From JBAYVY01 sp041674345 (GTDB lineage: Bacteria; Planctomycetota; Phycisphaerae; Phycisphaerales; Zrk34): 16,956 nucleotides of DNA. A program made the position numbers and the translations under genes. Under the pieces are notes generated by a model. The model saw nothing but the letters and a program-made list of their open reading frames with translations. It was not told the DNA's origin and searched no databases. Position 1 is the stretch's first letter, and every line of letters starts with the position of its first letter. Below are positions 6,201 through 13,668 of the stretch, piece by piece. Location: NCBI GenBank assembly GCA_041674345.1, contig JBAYVY010000036.1:1-16956 (forward strand), in the 5' to 3' direction.

Positions 6201-6220
6201 CCGCGGCTTGGAAGCCGCGG
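6201..6220. repeat. Short GC-rich inverted repeat in the divergent intergenic region
   Basis: CCGCGGCTT and AAGCCGCGG flank a two-base centre, a type of small dispersed palindrome. It lies upstream of the aldo/keto reductase and argues against starting that protein before 6275. Confidence 0.7.
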
Positions 6221-6274
6221 CTGAAATTGCCTCCCGAATCCCGAACCCCGAACCCTGTTTTCAAGGAGCATGCG

Positions 6275-7261
6275 ATGGTGGAGTTCGACCCCAAGCGTTA
6301 CGACACGATGCAATACCGGCGATGCGGGACCAGCGGGCTTCTGTTGCCGGCGATTTCGCTGGGCTGCTGGCACAACTTCGGCGACCAGGCCGACCAGGGC
6401 GAAGCGCAACGGATGTTGCGGCGGGCGTTTGATCTGGGGATCACGCATTTCGATCTGGCGAACAACTACGGCCCGCCGCCGGGGTCGGCGGAAACCAACG
6501 TCGGGCGCATTTTGAAGCAGGATTTCGCGGCCCATCGTGACGAATTGATTCTGTCATCAAAGGCGGGCTATCGCATGTGGCCGGGGCCTTACGGCGAATG
6601 GGGATCGCGCAAATACCTGATCGCCAGTTGCGATGCGTCGCTGAAACGATTGGGCGTGGAATACGTCGATATTTTTTACTCGCATCGCTTCGATCCGAAT
6701 ACACCGGTGGAGGAAACGATCGGGGCGCTGGATGCGATCGTGCGGGCGGGCAAGGCGATTTATGTCGGCATCAGCAGCTACAACTCGGCGCAGACGGTGG
6801 AGGCGATGAAGATCGCGCGGCAGTTGCACACGCCGCTGGTGATTCATCAGCCGGCGTATTCGATGCTCAATCGGTGGATCGAAAAAGAGTTGGTCGCCGA
6901 TTGCGGGCGACTGGGCGTGGGCATGATCGCGTTTTGCCCGCTGGCGCAGGGGCTGCTGACGAACAAGTATCTGAACGGGATACCCGCGAATTCACGGGCG
7001 AAAACCCCCGGAAGTTTTCTGAAGGAATCGAATGTCACCCCGGAAGTGGTCGCCAAAGTGAAACGACTGAACGTGATCGCCGAGACACGCGGCCAGTCGA
7101 TGGCGCAAATGGCGCTGGCATGGGTGCTGCGCGATGCGCGTGTGACCAGCGCGCTGATCGGCGCGAGCAAGGTGTCGCAGGTGGAGGACAACGTCGCGGC
7201 GCTGAAGAACCTGGAGTTCACGAAGGATGAACTGGCGAGTATCGATGAAATACTGGCATAG
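6275..7261 (+). CDS. Aldo/keto reductase, YghZ/Kv-beta-like
   Basis: The 328-residue protein is an NADPH-dependent aldo/keto reductase that reduces aldehydes or ketones in the cytoplasm. The catalytic set is visible: Asp60 and Tyr65 in FDLANNYGPPPGSAE, Lys96 in LSSKAGY and His137 in YSHRFD. YVGISSYN, HQPAYSMLNRW, FCPLAQGLLTNKY and the cofactor-binding IGASKVSQVEDNV near the end place it close to the L-glyceraldehyde 3-phosphate reductase (YghZ) group. ATG 6275 is supported by AAGGAG at 6263-6268; an upstream in-frame start at 6170 would translate a palindromic repeat. It is divergent from the kinase gene and convergent with holo-ACP synthase. The true substrate is unknown. A CCCCCGGAAGT word lies within it near 7005. 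Confidence 0.9.
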   Translation: MVEFDPKRYDTMQYRRCGTSGLLLPAISLGCWHNFGDQADQGEAQRMLRRAFDLGITHFDLANNYGPPPGSAETNVGRILKQDFAAHRDELILSSKAGYRMWPGPYGEWGSRKYLIASCDASLKRLGVEYVDIFYSHRFDPNTPVEETIGALDAIVRAGKAIYVGISSYNSAQTVEAMKIARQLHTPLVIHQPAYSMLNRWIEKELVADCGRLGVGMIAFCPLAQGLLTNKYLNGIPANSRAKTPGSFLKESNVTPEVVAKVKRLNVIAETRGQSMAQMALAWVLRDARVTSALIGASKVSQVEDNVAALKNLEFTKDELASIDEILA

Positions 7262-7361
7262 CAAAAAAGCACAACATTCGGATTCAAACGCAGATGTTCT
7301 GCTGTTTTGCTTTTCTGTTTTTCTGTTTTTCTGTTTTCATACTCTGCGCCTCTGCGGTTAA

Positions 7362-7763
7362 TCATTCTTCTGTCAGCGCGATGACGCTGGCGATGGCGTG
7401 GGTTTCGGTGTGACTGAGGGAGACGAGCCAGCGGGTGATGTGTTGTTCGGCGGCGAGTTCCGCCACTTCGCCATGCACACGCAGCAGCGGTTGGCCGGTG
7501 GGTTGTTTGACGACTTCGACGTCGGTCCACGCGATGCCGTTGCGCCAGCCGGTGCCCAGCGCCTTGAGCGCGGCTTCCTTCGCGGCGAAGCGGGCGGCGT
7601 AATGCTCAATGCGGCGTTTGTGCGACGCATCGCAATAGGCGCGTTCGGCGTCGGTGAAGACGCGCAGCAGGAAATGTTCGCCGTGCTTTTGCAGCATGTC
7701 GGCGATGCGTGCGGTGTCAACGAGGTCGATGCCGTGGGAGGTGATCGTCATGGGTTTCGTCAT
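7362..7763 (-). CDS. acpS: Holo-[acyl-carrier-protein] synthase
   Basis: This small protein transfers 4'-phosphopantetheine from CoA to the serine of acyl carrier protein, activating fatty acid synthesis. HGIDLVDTARI near the N-terminus holds the metal-binding Asp, RFAAKEAALKALGTG holds the conserved Glu/Lys helix, and WLVSLSHTETHA is the family's C-terminal block. Length (133, or 129 from ATG 7751) is normal for AcpS. Neither start has a clear ribosome site, and homology slightly favours 7751. It lies between the convergent reductase and polymerase X, with short intergenic gaps on both sides. Confidence 0.92.
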   Translation of the reverse strand: MTKPMTITSHGIDLVDTARIADMLQKHGEHFLLRVFTDAERAYCDASHKRRIEHYAARFAAKEAALKALGTGWRNGIAWTDVEVVKQPTGQPLLRVHGEVAELAAEQHITRWLVSLSHTETHAIASVIALTEE

Positions 7764-7865
7764 CGTGTTTGTGTCGATATAACCGTGTTGGAAAGCCCTT
7801 CAATCCATTTTTTCGGAATGGCCTCGTTTTGGGCCTCCGGCCCTGAACTTGGGATCGCATCGTAT

Positions 7866-9605
7866 TCATCCCATCTTTTTACGTTTTTGCGCCAGCCAGG
7901 TTTTGAGTTTCGCGGCGGTCATGCAGTTGACGATGTGTTGCGGCTCGGCCCAGGCGCGGCGGGCGGTGAGGACGCCGTAACGCAGGTTGTCGAAATCATT
8001 GGCGCTGTGGGCATCGGTGTCGATGGCCAGCAGGACGCCGGCTTCGATGGCGGCACGGGCGTGGGTGTCGCGCAGGTCCAGCCGCCAGGGGTTGGAATTG
8101 ATTTCGAGCGCGGTGCCCGTCTCGGCCGCGGCCTGGATGAGCGCGGCCATGTCGGGGGAAAGGCCCTCGCGTTTGCCGATGAGCCGGCCGGTGGGGTGGC
8201 CGATGATGTTGACGTAGGGATGTTCGATCGCTTTCAACAGCCGCTCCGTCGCCTTTCGGGGGTCTTGCGACAGTGCGTTGTGCGGGCTGGCGACGACGAT
8301 ATCGAGTTGTTTGAGCAGGGAGTTGGGATAGTCGAGTTTGCCGTCGGCGAGGATATCGACTTCGCTGCCGGCCAGGAGGGTGATGCCCTTGATGTGCTTG
8401 CGTGCTTCGTGAACGGCGGCGATGTGTTCTTCAAGACGATGGGCGTCCAGGCCGCGCGCCTGCGCCTGGCTGACGGAGTGATCGGTGATGGCGAGGGTAT
8501 GGAAGCCGCGCTCCTTGGCGACGGCGGCGAGTTCTTCGATGGTGAGTTTGCCGTCGGAGGCGCGGGTGTGTGCGTGCAGTTCGCAGTGAATGTCTTTGAC
8601 GGTGACCAGTTGGGGCAGCGTGTCATTTTCGGCGGCGGCGATTTCGCCGCGGTTTTCGCGGAGTTCGGGGGGGATGAAGGGGAGATCGAGTTTGTCATAG
8701 ATATCGGATTCGGAGGCGGCGGCGACGGATGTTTCACCCTGCCACAGGCCGTATTCGTTGAGGCGCATCTTCTTTTTGATCGCGCGTTGTCGGAGGGCGA
8801 CGTTGTGTTCTTTTGAGCCGGTGAAGTAGGCGAGGGCGGCTCCGTACTGGTCGGGCTGGATGAGACGAAGATCGACCTGCATATTGGAGGCGAGGCGGAC
8901 GGAGATTTTGGTTGGACCGGCGGCGATGACGGAGGCGACGGGTTCGAGTTTTTTGAAGGCGTCGGCAACCCCCGGAAGTGCGTCGGGTTGGACAGCGACG
9001 AGGAGGTCGATGTCGCCGATGGTGTCGCGGCCGCGGCGGAGGGAACCGGCGAAGTCGCATTGCTGAACCCCCGACAGTTGGCGAAGTTGCTGAACGAACC
9101 ACGCGGCGACGGGCTGGGCCTGGCCGAGGCGGACGCGCTGCGATGCGGATTCGACGAAAGCGAGGGAGTGCGCGATGTTGGCGAGGATTTTTTCGCCCAT
9201 GCGGGGCAGGTCGGCCAGTTCGCCGGTGTGAAGTTTTTGTTTGAGTTGATCGAGGGTGGTGATGCCGGCGTCATGCCAGAGCGTGGCGGCGGTTTTGGGG
9301 CCGACCCCCGGAATTTGCATCATTTGGAGAACGCCGGGCGGCACGGAGGCGATGAGGTCGTCGTGTTCCTTGAGCTTGCCGTGTGAGATGAATTCGGAGA
9401 TTTGCCGCGCCAGGTCTTTGCCGACCCCCGGAATTTCAATGAGCTTCCTCGGCGTGGCGACAAGTGTGTTGAGATCGGCGGCCAGGTCTTTGATCGCGCG
9501 GGCGGCGCGTTGGTAGGCGATGACACGGAAACGATTGGCACCGGTGAGTTCGAGGACCCTGGCGATGAGTTCAAAATGGTCGGCAAGTTCACGGTTGGAT
9601 GGCAT
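7866..9605 (-). CDS. polX: DNA polymerase/3'-5' exonuclease PolX
   Basis: The 579-residue protein is a bacterial family X polymerase with a PHP nuclease domain, used in gap-filling repair. The N-terminal region has helix-hairpin-helix motifs (IEIPGVGKD and MQIPGVGPK). The nucleotidyltransferase centre is GSLRRGRDTIGDIDLLV with Asp198 and Asp200, and the third Asp245 in QVDLRL. The PHP domain starts at CELHAHTRASDG (His344, His346) and continues with ITDHS, GSEVDI, SPHNAL, IGHPTGR and DTDAHS, so its metal ligands appear intact. Length matches the family. ATG 9605 is preferred to TTG 9611; neither has a strong ribosome site. Four CCCCCGGAA or near-identical words fall in it, two of them at the IPGVG codons. 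Confidence 0.95.
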   Translation of the reverse strand: MPSNRELADHFELIARVLELTGANRFRVIAYQRAARAIKDLAADLNTLVATPRKLIEIPGVGKDLARQISEFISHGKLKEHDDLIASVPPGVLQMMQIPGVGPKTAATLWHDAGITTLDQLKQKLHTGELADLPRMGEKILANIAHSLAFVESASQRVRLGQAQPVAAWFVQQLRQLSGVQQCDFAGSLRRGRDTIGDIDLLVAVQPDALPGVADAFKKLEPVASVIAAGPTKISVRLASNMQVDLRLIQPDQYGAALAYFTGSKEHNVALRQRAIKKKMRLNEYGLWQGETSVAAASESDIYDKLDLPFIPPELRENRGEIAAAENDTLPQLVTVKDIHCELHAHTRASDGKLTIEELAAVAKERGFHTLAITDHSVSQAQARGLDAHRLEEHIAAVHEARKHIKGITLLAGSEVDILADGKLDYPNSLLKQLDIVVASPHNALSQDPRKATERLLKAIEHPYVNIIGHPTGRLIGKREGLSPDMAALIQAAAETGTALEINSNPWRLDLRDTHARAAIEAGVLLAIDTDAHSANDFDNLRYGVLTARRAWAEPQHIVNCMTAAKLKTWLAQKRKKMG

Positions 9606-9700
9606 GAACAAAGGATACCATCATGCGGGAGGGGCGGCACATGGAGGGAACCGGAGTAATCAACCGCTCAATTGAAACCCCCGAATGGAACGCCATCAAC

Positions 9701-10033
9701 TTAAGTCGCAAACCTTGTGATTCCAAGGGCTTTTCGTAGTTCATCTCGCGGCCGGGTCATGTGGGTGTAGCGATCCTTCTTTCGTTTGATCACGCGCGGT
9801 TCGTGACGGCCGTGACGATGCGAGTGCGCAAGCCGGGGCGGGTGATGCGGTATTCCAATTCGCGCACGGTGATGCTCGCCGGCAAAGCGGCGTACTCTTC
9901 GGCGCTGATCCACGTCGGCCGCTTGGCCGGCTTGATGTATTCGACGATCTGATCCTTGCGGCCCAGCGATCGGACCCAACGGCTGGTCGGCGCGCCTTGG
10001 CGCTGCGACTTGCGATGTTGACAGCGGCGAAAA
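9701..10033 (-). pseudogene. IS4-family transposase remnant, internally deleted
   Basis: One minus frame (about 10030-9790) reads HRKSQRQG, then LGRKDQIVEYIKPAKRP, TWISAEEYAALPASITVRE and PGLRTRIVTAVTNRA before a stop. This matches the middle of IS4-type DDE transposases (HR..FR.G..LG..D.IV...KP.KRP.W...YA.LP..I.VRE...PG.RTR...VT). Another frame then gives PRVIKRKKDRYTHMTRPRDE and ends at TAA 9701-9703, like the C-terminus of the same family. The catalytic segment between them is missing and the frame shifts at the junction near 9790-9810. The upstream end stops at the MITE-like element. It is not functional. Confidence 0.7.
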
Positions 10034-10035
10034 AA

Positions 10036-10177
10036 AGGGATGAGTACATATGTTGACCGCGAGAGGGCGGGTGTGTGAGGTGGGTGCATGGCCGGAAGCA
10101 CGAGACAACAACCCGGCGGCGCGGTGTTTCACGCTCTCAATCATGGCAGGATTCCTAAATATATGTACTCATCCCCT
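10036..10177. mobile_element. MITE-like element with 15-bp terminal inverted repeats
   Basis: GGGATGAGTACATAT (about 10037-10051) and its complement ATATGTACTCATCCC (about 10161-10175) bound about 140 bases with no convincing gene. The A-rich run outside the left arm is mirrored by a T-rich run outside the right one. No transposase is inside; it would have to be mobilised from elsewhere. It lies between the IS4 remnant and the cut end of the creatininase-family gene. Confidence 0.6.
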
Positions 10178-10188
10178 TTTCTTTCTCA

Positions 10189-10761
10189 TCAGATCGGGAT
10201 GCAACGCATCATCAGCGATGTTTCGTTGGTGGCCGCGTGATCGGTCTGAATGCCCAGCGCCGGCTGAAGACCGTCGGCCCAGCAATCCAACAGCGTGACG
10301 CTGAACTCTTTTTGCCACTGCGGGCGATATTGCTGCCAGAGCATGGTGGACGGGCCGTGCCCGTGTGCGACGATGATTTTGAAACCGGCGCGGGCAAGCT
10401 GCTTGAGAATGGCGCGGAGGATGGCGACGAACAGATCGTTGTCGATCCAGTACGCGCTGCCGGGCAATGGTTGACTGGGGTAGGGGTGTTTGGAATCGGG
10501 GCGGCAGGAGTCCATGCCGAACCATTCGAGATCGCCCTGGACGACGCGGCGATCGGGTCCGAGGAAGAGCATGGGCAGCACGATGCCGCCGACGTCGCGT
10601 GCGAGCGGTTCAAAGAAGCCGGAGGATATCATGCCGTCGGAGCCGAGGGGCAGATGTTCGCCGTGCCATTCGAGCGTGCCGAGGGGCAGGTAGGCGATGG
10701 GCGCATCGGCGATGCGTCGGCGAAATTCGCGCGGGGTCAGGTCTTGGTATCGCACGTTCAT
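10189..10761 (-). CDS. Creatininase-family amidohydrolase, C-terminally truncated
   Basis: The 190-residue protein carries the creatininase (creatinine amidohydrolase) fold signature. LPLGTLEWHGEHLPLGSD (residues 25-42) supplies Glu31, His33 and Asp42 as metal ligands, and VAHGHGPST is the second metal-binding block. The family usually runs about 230-270 residues, but this one stops at HAATNETSLMMRCIPI, just after the ETS motif, and the usual HAGE before ETS reads HAAT. The stop at 10189-10191 lies about a dozen bases from the MITE-like element, so the C-terminus was probably lost when mobile DNA arrived. ATG 10761 has AAGGA upstream (AGAAGGAACCAGCC). It may be a decaying gene. The family also includes enzymes of riboflavin/F420 and mycofactocin pathways, so the substrate is open. 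Confidence 0.75.
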   Translation of the reverse strand: MNVRYQDLTPREFRRRIADAPIAYLPLGTLEWHGEHLPLGSDGMISSGFFEPLARDVGGIVLPMLFLGPDRRVVQGDLEWFGMDSCRPDSKHPYPSQPLPGSAYWIDNDLFVAILRAILKQLARAGFKIIVAHGHGPSTMLWQQYRPQWQKEFSVTLLDCWADGLQPALGIQTDHAATNETSLMMRCIPI

Positions 10762-10835
10762 GGCTGGTTCCTTCTTACCCGTGGCACTTCGTGGTGAAAA
10801 CCTTTTTCGCGGAGAATGCGGTTGTCCCGGCGGCG

Positions 10836-11531
10836 TCACGCGGTTTTCAGGCGGCCGGTTTCGAGGGTCAGTTGCGTGTCGGCCCGCTCGGCGACTTTCG
10901 GGTCGTGTGTGACCATGACGATGGTCTGGCCGGCGGCGTGGAGTTCGTTGAAGAGTTGGAGGATGGTGTCGCCGGTGGCGCGGTCGAGGTTGCCGGTGGG
11001 TTCGTCGGCGAGCAACAGGTCGGGTTGGTTGATGAGGGCGCGGGCGATGGCGACGCGCTGGCGTTCCCCGCCGGACAATTCGTTGGGGCGGTGTTTGACG
11101 CGGTGGGCCAGTCCGACGCGGTTGAGAAGATCGGCGGCCCGTTGTCGGAGCGCGTGTTTTTGCGGGCCGATCATCCCGGCGATCATGGTGTTTTCCAGGA
11201 CGTTGAGCTCGGGCAGCAGGTGGTAGAACTGGAAGACAAACCCGACATGGAGATTGCGAAAGCGGTCTCGTTTGGCGGTTGAAAACCGATACAGATCATC
11301 GCCGTTGAACAGGACGGCACATCCGGGGACGGGGGTGGGGGTGTCGAGTCCGCCCATGAGGTGGAGGAGCGTGGACTTGCCGGAGCCGGACGAGCCGAGT
11401 ACGGCGAGCCATCGACCGTGGGGCACGGACAGATCGACGCCTCGGAGGACATGAACATCTTCGCTGCCCATGCGGTAGTGCTTGTGCAGTTCGCGGACTT
11501 CGAGGATGGGTGTGGGAGAATTGGCGGTCAT
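10836..11531 (-). CDS. lolD: LolD-type lipoprotein-releasing ABC transporter ATPase
   Basis: The 231-residue protein is an ABC ATPase of the LolD/MacB branch that powers an FtsX-like permease, in Lol systems releasing lipoproteins from the inner membrane. Walker A GSSGSGKST is at 46-54, the Q-loop Gln at about 101, signature LSGGERQ at 152-158, Walker B LLLADEP at 172-178 and the switch His at about 209. FVFQFYHLLPELNVLEN is typical of LolD. ATG 11531 is chosen because the longer frame reads through the ATGACGAA repeat and gives a spurious Phe/His-rich leader; no good ribosome site is visible. The permease gene lies upstream on the same strand, 198 bases away across that repeat. A MacB-like efflux role cannot be ruled out. 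Confidence 0.88.
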   Translation of the reverse strand: MTANSPTPILEVRELHKHYRMGSEDVHVLRGVDLSVPHGRWLAVLGSSGSGKSTLLHLMGGLDTPTPVPGCAVLFNGDDLYRFSTAKRDRFRNLHVGFVFQFYHLLPELNVLENTMIAGMIGPQKHALRQRAADLLNRVGLAHRVKHRPNELSGGERQRVAIARALINQPDLLLADEPTGNLDRATGDTILQLFNELHAAGQTIVMVTHDPKVAERADTQLTLETGRLKTA

Positions 11532-11569
11532 TTTTGGTTCAGTGCAAGCGGAGAAAACACATGATGGGA

Positions 11570-11693
11570 AATGACGAATGACGAAATCCGAATGACGAAA
11601 GAATGACGAATGTCCAATGACGAATGCCGAAACGCGGAGGTCCGGCATTTCGTCATTTGAACATTCGTCATTCGGATTTCGTCATTCGTCATT
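11570..11693. repeat. Large inverted repeat of ATGACGAA type (cruciform)
   Basis: A perfect 30-bp pair, 11570-11599 with 11664-11693, encloses a second imperfect pair, 11616-11629 with 11643-11657. The building word is AATGACGAA, a dispersed intergenic repeat whose translation is often mis-annotated as protein N-termini. It separates the permease and ATPase genes and could act as an internal terminator or mRNA stabiliser. Confidence 0.92.
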
Positions 11694-11729
11694 AGATATC
11701 GCTCAGTCTCGTATTTAACAGTTCCAATG

Positions 11730-13145
11730 CTATTCGTATCGCAATGATTGTACCGGATCGACCAAGGCGGCTTTGACGGCTGGGACGATGGAACCGAGTA
11801 CGCTGGCGATGATCGCGGCCAGGACGATCAGGGCGATTTCATGCCAGTTGACCTGATTGGGGATTTGATCGAAGAAATAAACGCGGCGGTCCCAAATGAC
11901 GATGCCGAAGGCATCGCCGAGCCATTGATGGATTTCGTTGATGTAGTGAACGATGAGATAGGCGATGAGGGTTCCGAGCGCCGAGCCGATGACACCGATG
12001 ACGCCGGCATATGTGAGGAAGATGGACGCGACGCCGAGCCGGCTGGCGCCGAGAGCGCGGAGGATGCCGATGTCGCGGGTCTTTTCCAGCACGATCATGT
12101 AGAAGATGACCAGCACCATGATGATGGCCACCACGCTGATGATGCCGAAGAGGAAGGTCATCAGATTCTTTTCATTCTGCACGGTATCCAGCAGTTTACG
12201 AAGCAGTTCCTGCCAGGTGCGGATTTGCATGTAATCGGGCAAATCCGGGTTGGTTTTCATCAGTTCGGCGTAGCGGGTGTTGACGGCGGCGCAGAGTTGG
12301 TCGGCGGTGTAACCGGCTTTGGCGCGGACGACGATGGTGGTGCAGCGCGCGGGGATGGTGCCGAGGATTTTCGTCGGGTCGGCGGGATTGACGCGCGTCG
12401 CCTGATCCATCATCAGCATTTTCTGCGCGACGGCGAAGGGGATGAAGATGCGTTTGGAATCGGCGTCGTACAGGCCGGAGTGGAACTCATTGACGGGGAC
12501 GAATTGTTGGGTGGCGGGTTCGAGGATTCCGCCGCGCGAGCTGACGGGGACGAGCGTGAGGGACAGGGGGCGGGCGAGCAGGGGATAGGGGAAGTCGTAG
12601 GAACCGTCTTTGAGCCGGGTGTTGTAGGGATTGACTTCGATGCCCATGACCATCGCGGGATATTCCGCGAGCCGGGGCCAGGGGGTGGCGAGTTTCATGG
12701 CGGCTTCCACGGGGTCGTGGGGGCCGTATTGCGCGGCGAGGTTTTGTTTTTCGAGGCGTTCGGCAGACCAGTAGAGGGTGTCTTTGTAGTGAATGACGTG
12801 GGTGAGTTCATCGGGATCGGCGCCGATGATTTCGACCATGAGGGTCGGGCCGGACGGAATCTGGAGCAGGCCGATGGTTTGAATGGTCGCGGCGGCGGAC
12901 TCGGTTTGGGGAAGTTCGCGGATTTCATCGAGGATTTTGTCATAATCGCTGATGCCCTGCACACCGGCGTAGAGTTGCACGTCGCCGATGAGTTTGGTGC
13001 CGGAGTTCAGCAGCAGATCGTGGAAGCCGCCCATGATCGACAGGACGACGATGAGCATGGCGGTGCAAAGCGTGACGGCCAACAGCGCGAACAGCGGAAT
13101 CAGCTTGCGGCGAAGATAGCGGAATGTGAGCAGAAGTTTATACAT
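11730..13145 (-). CDS. LolC/LolE-type FtsX-like permease
   Basis: The 471-residue membrane protein has the MacB/FtsX permease layout. One membrane segment lies near residues 16-40 (LIPLFALLAVTLCTAMLIVVLSIMGGF). A large periplasmic domain follows (about 45-320), then three C-terminal membrane segments: FLFGIISVVAIIMVLVIFYM, then the region containing GVIGVIGSALGTLIAYL, and ALIVLAAIIASVLGSIVP. EKTRDIGILRALGAS is the coupling helix that contacts the ATPase, and the end, AALVDPVQSLRYE, is typical of LolC/LolE. A single permease here suggests a homodimeric (LolF-like) exporter with the LolD-type ATPase downstream. ATG 13145 is the only good N-terminal start; no ribosome site is obvious. Confidence 0.88.
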   Translation of the reverse strand: MYKLLLTFRYLRRKLIPLFALLAVTLCTAMLIVVLSIMGGFHDLLLNSGTKLIGDVQLYAGVQGISDYDKILDEIRELPQTESAAATIQTIGLLQIPSGPTLMVEIIGADPDELTHVIHYKDTLYWSAERLEKQNLAAQYGPHDPVEAAMKLATPWPRLAEYPAMVMGIEVNPYNTRLKDGSYDFPYPLLARPLSLTLVPVSSRGGILEPATQQFVPVNEFHSGLYDADSKRIFIPFAVAQKMLMMDQATRVNPADPTKILGTIPARCTTIVVRAKAGYTADQLCAAVNTRYAELMKTNPDLPDYMQIRTWQELLRKLLDTVQNEKNLMTFLFGIISVVAIIMVLVIFYMIVLEKTRDIGILRALGASRLGVASIFLTYAGVIGVIGSALGTLIAYLIVHYINEIHQWLGDAFGIVIWDRRVYFFDQIPNQVNWHEIALIVLAAIIASVLGSIVPAVKAALVDPVQSLRYE

Positions 13146-13152
13146 GCGGTTA

Positions 13153-13182
13153 ATGGGCCACGAAGGCGCTAAGGCGCGAAGG
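13153..13182. repeat. Left inverted repeat flanking the GxxExxY gene
   Basis: This 30-bp sequence beginning ATGGGCCACGAAGGCGCTAA is the inverted partner of 13631-13660, with one mismatch. It lies seven bases after the stop codon of the gene between them. Confidence 0.9.
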
Positions 13183-13189
13183 GAAACAT

Positions 13190-13615
13190 TTATAAGAGAA
13201 TGCGTTTGACGCCTTGACGCAGAACGGGGACGTTAAAGTTAATCAGGAGGGCGATTTTCACATCGGTGGCGCGAAGGTATGAGATGGTCTGTGCTTTGAA
13301 CAACGGTGTCATGGTCTCGACGGCCTTTAATTCAACAACCACCCGATCTTCAACAAGAATATCCAGTCGTCCCGCACCGACAACGCGATCACAATATCGT
13401 ACTTCAAATGGCTTTTGACGTTGATACGACAAACTTCGGTGTTCCAGTTCAATGCACAGGGCTTCTTCGTAAACTTTTTCGAGATAGCCCGGCCCCAGAA
13501 CCCGATGCACCTCAATGGCAGCCCCGATGATCCGGGTGACCAGTTGCTCAGTGGCGTCATCCAGCGGGGAACCCTCGGCATGTCGAAATGCAATGGACTG
13601 CGGATCAAACCCCAT
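13190..13615 (-). CDS. GxxExxY-family protein (PD-(D/E)XK nuclease fold)
   Basis: The 141-residue protein shows the family signature GPGYLEKVYEEALCIEL, and the nuclease-fold residues in GRLDILVEDRVVVELKAVE (Asp...Glu-x-Lys). The end, INFNVPVLRQGVKRILL, is standard for the family, whose function is not established. ATG 13615 is chosen because CAGGAA lies a few bases upstream. The longer GTG/ATG starts (13672, 13660) would translate the flanking repeat and overlap the end of lysyl-tRNA synthetase. The gene is enclosed by 30-bp inverted repeats only 7 and 15 bases from its ends, which makes it look like a small cassette between lysyl-tRNA synthetase and the permease. Confidence 0.85.
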   Translation of the reverse strand: MGFDPQSIAFRHAEGSPLDDATEQLVTRIIGAAIEVHRVLGPGYLEKVYEEALCIELEHRSLSYQRQKPFEVRYCDRVVGAGRLDILVEDRVVVELKAVETMTPLFKAQTISYLRATDVKIALLINFNVPVLRQGVKRILL

Positions 13616-13630
13616 AAAATTTCCTGTCTT

Positions 13631-13660
13631 CCTTCGCGCCTTAGCGTCTTCGTGGCCCAT
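13631..13660. repeat. Right inverted repeat flanking the GxxExxY gene
   Basis: The complement of 13153-13182, with one base different (position 14 of the unit). It ends a few bases before the stop codon of lysyl-tRNA synthetase at 13669-13671. Confidence 0.9.
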
Positions 13661-13668
13661 CTCTGTCT

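Noticed and set aside
6170..6274. N-terminal extension of the aldo/keto reductase
   Set aside because: It would translate a palindromic repeat and lacks a ribosome site, while ATG 6275 has AAGGAG at the right distance.
7398..8816. A 472-codon open frame on the plus strand
   Set aside because: Antisense to holo-ACP synthase and polymerase X, both strongly supported; its product is Gly/Asp/Val-rich with no recognisable motif.
11532..11648. N-terminal extension of the LolD-type ATPase
   Set aside because: It is a translation of the ATGACGAA inverted repeat, a known kind of spurious leader; the ABC domain begins right after ATG 11531.
11748..13172. A 474-codon open frame on the plus strand
   Set aside because: Antisense to the LolC/E-like permease; highly acidic low-complexity product.
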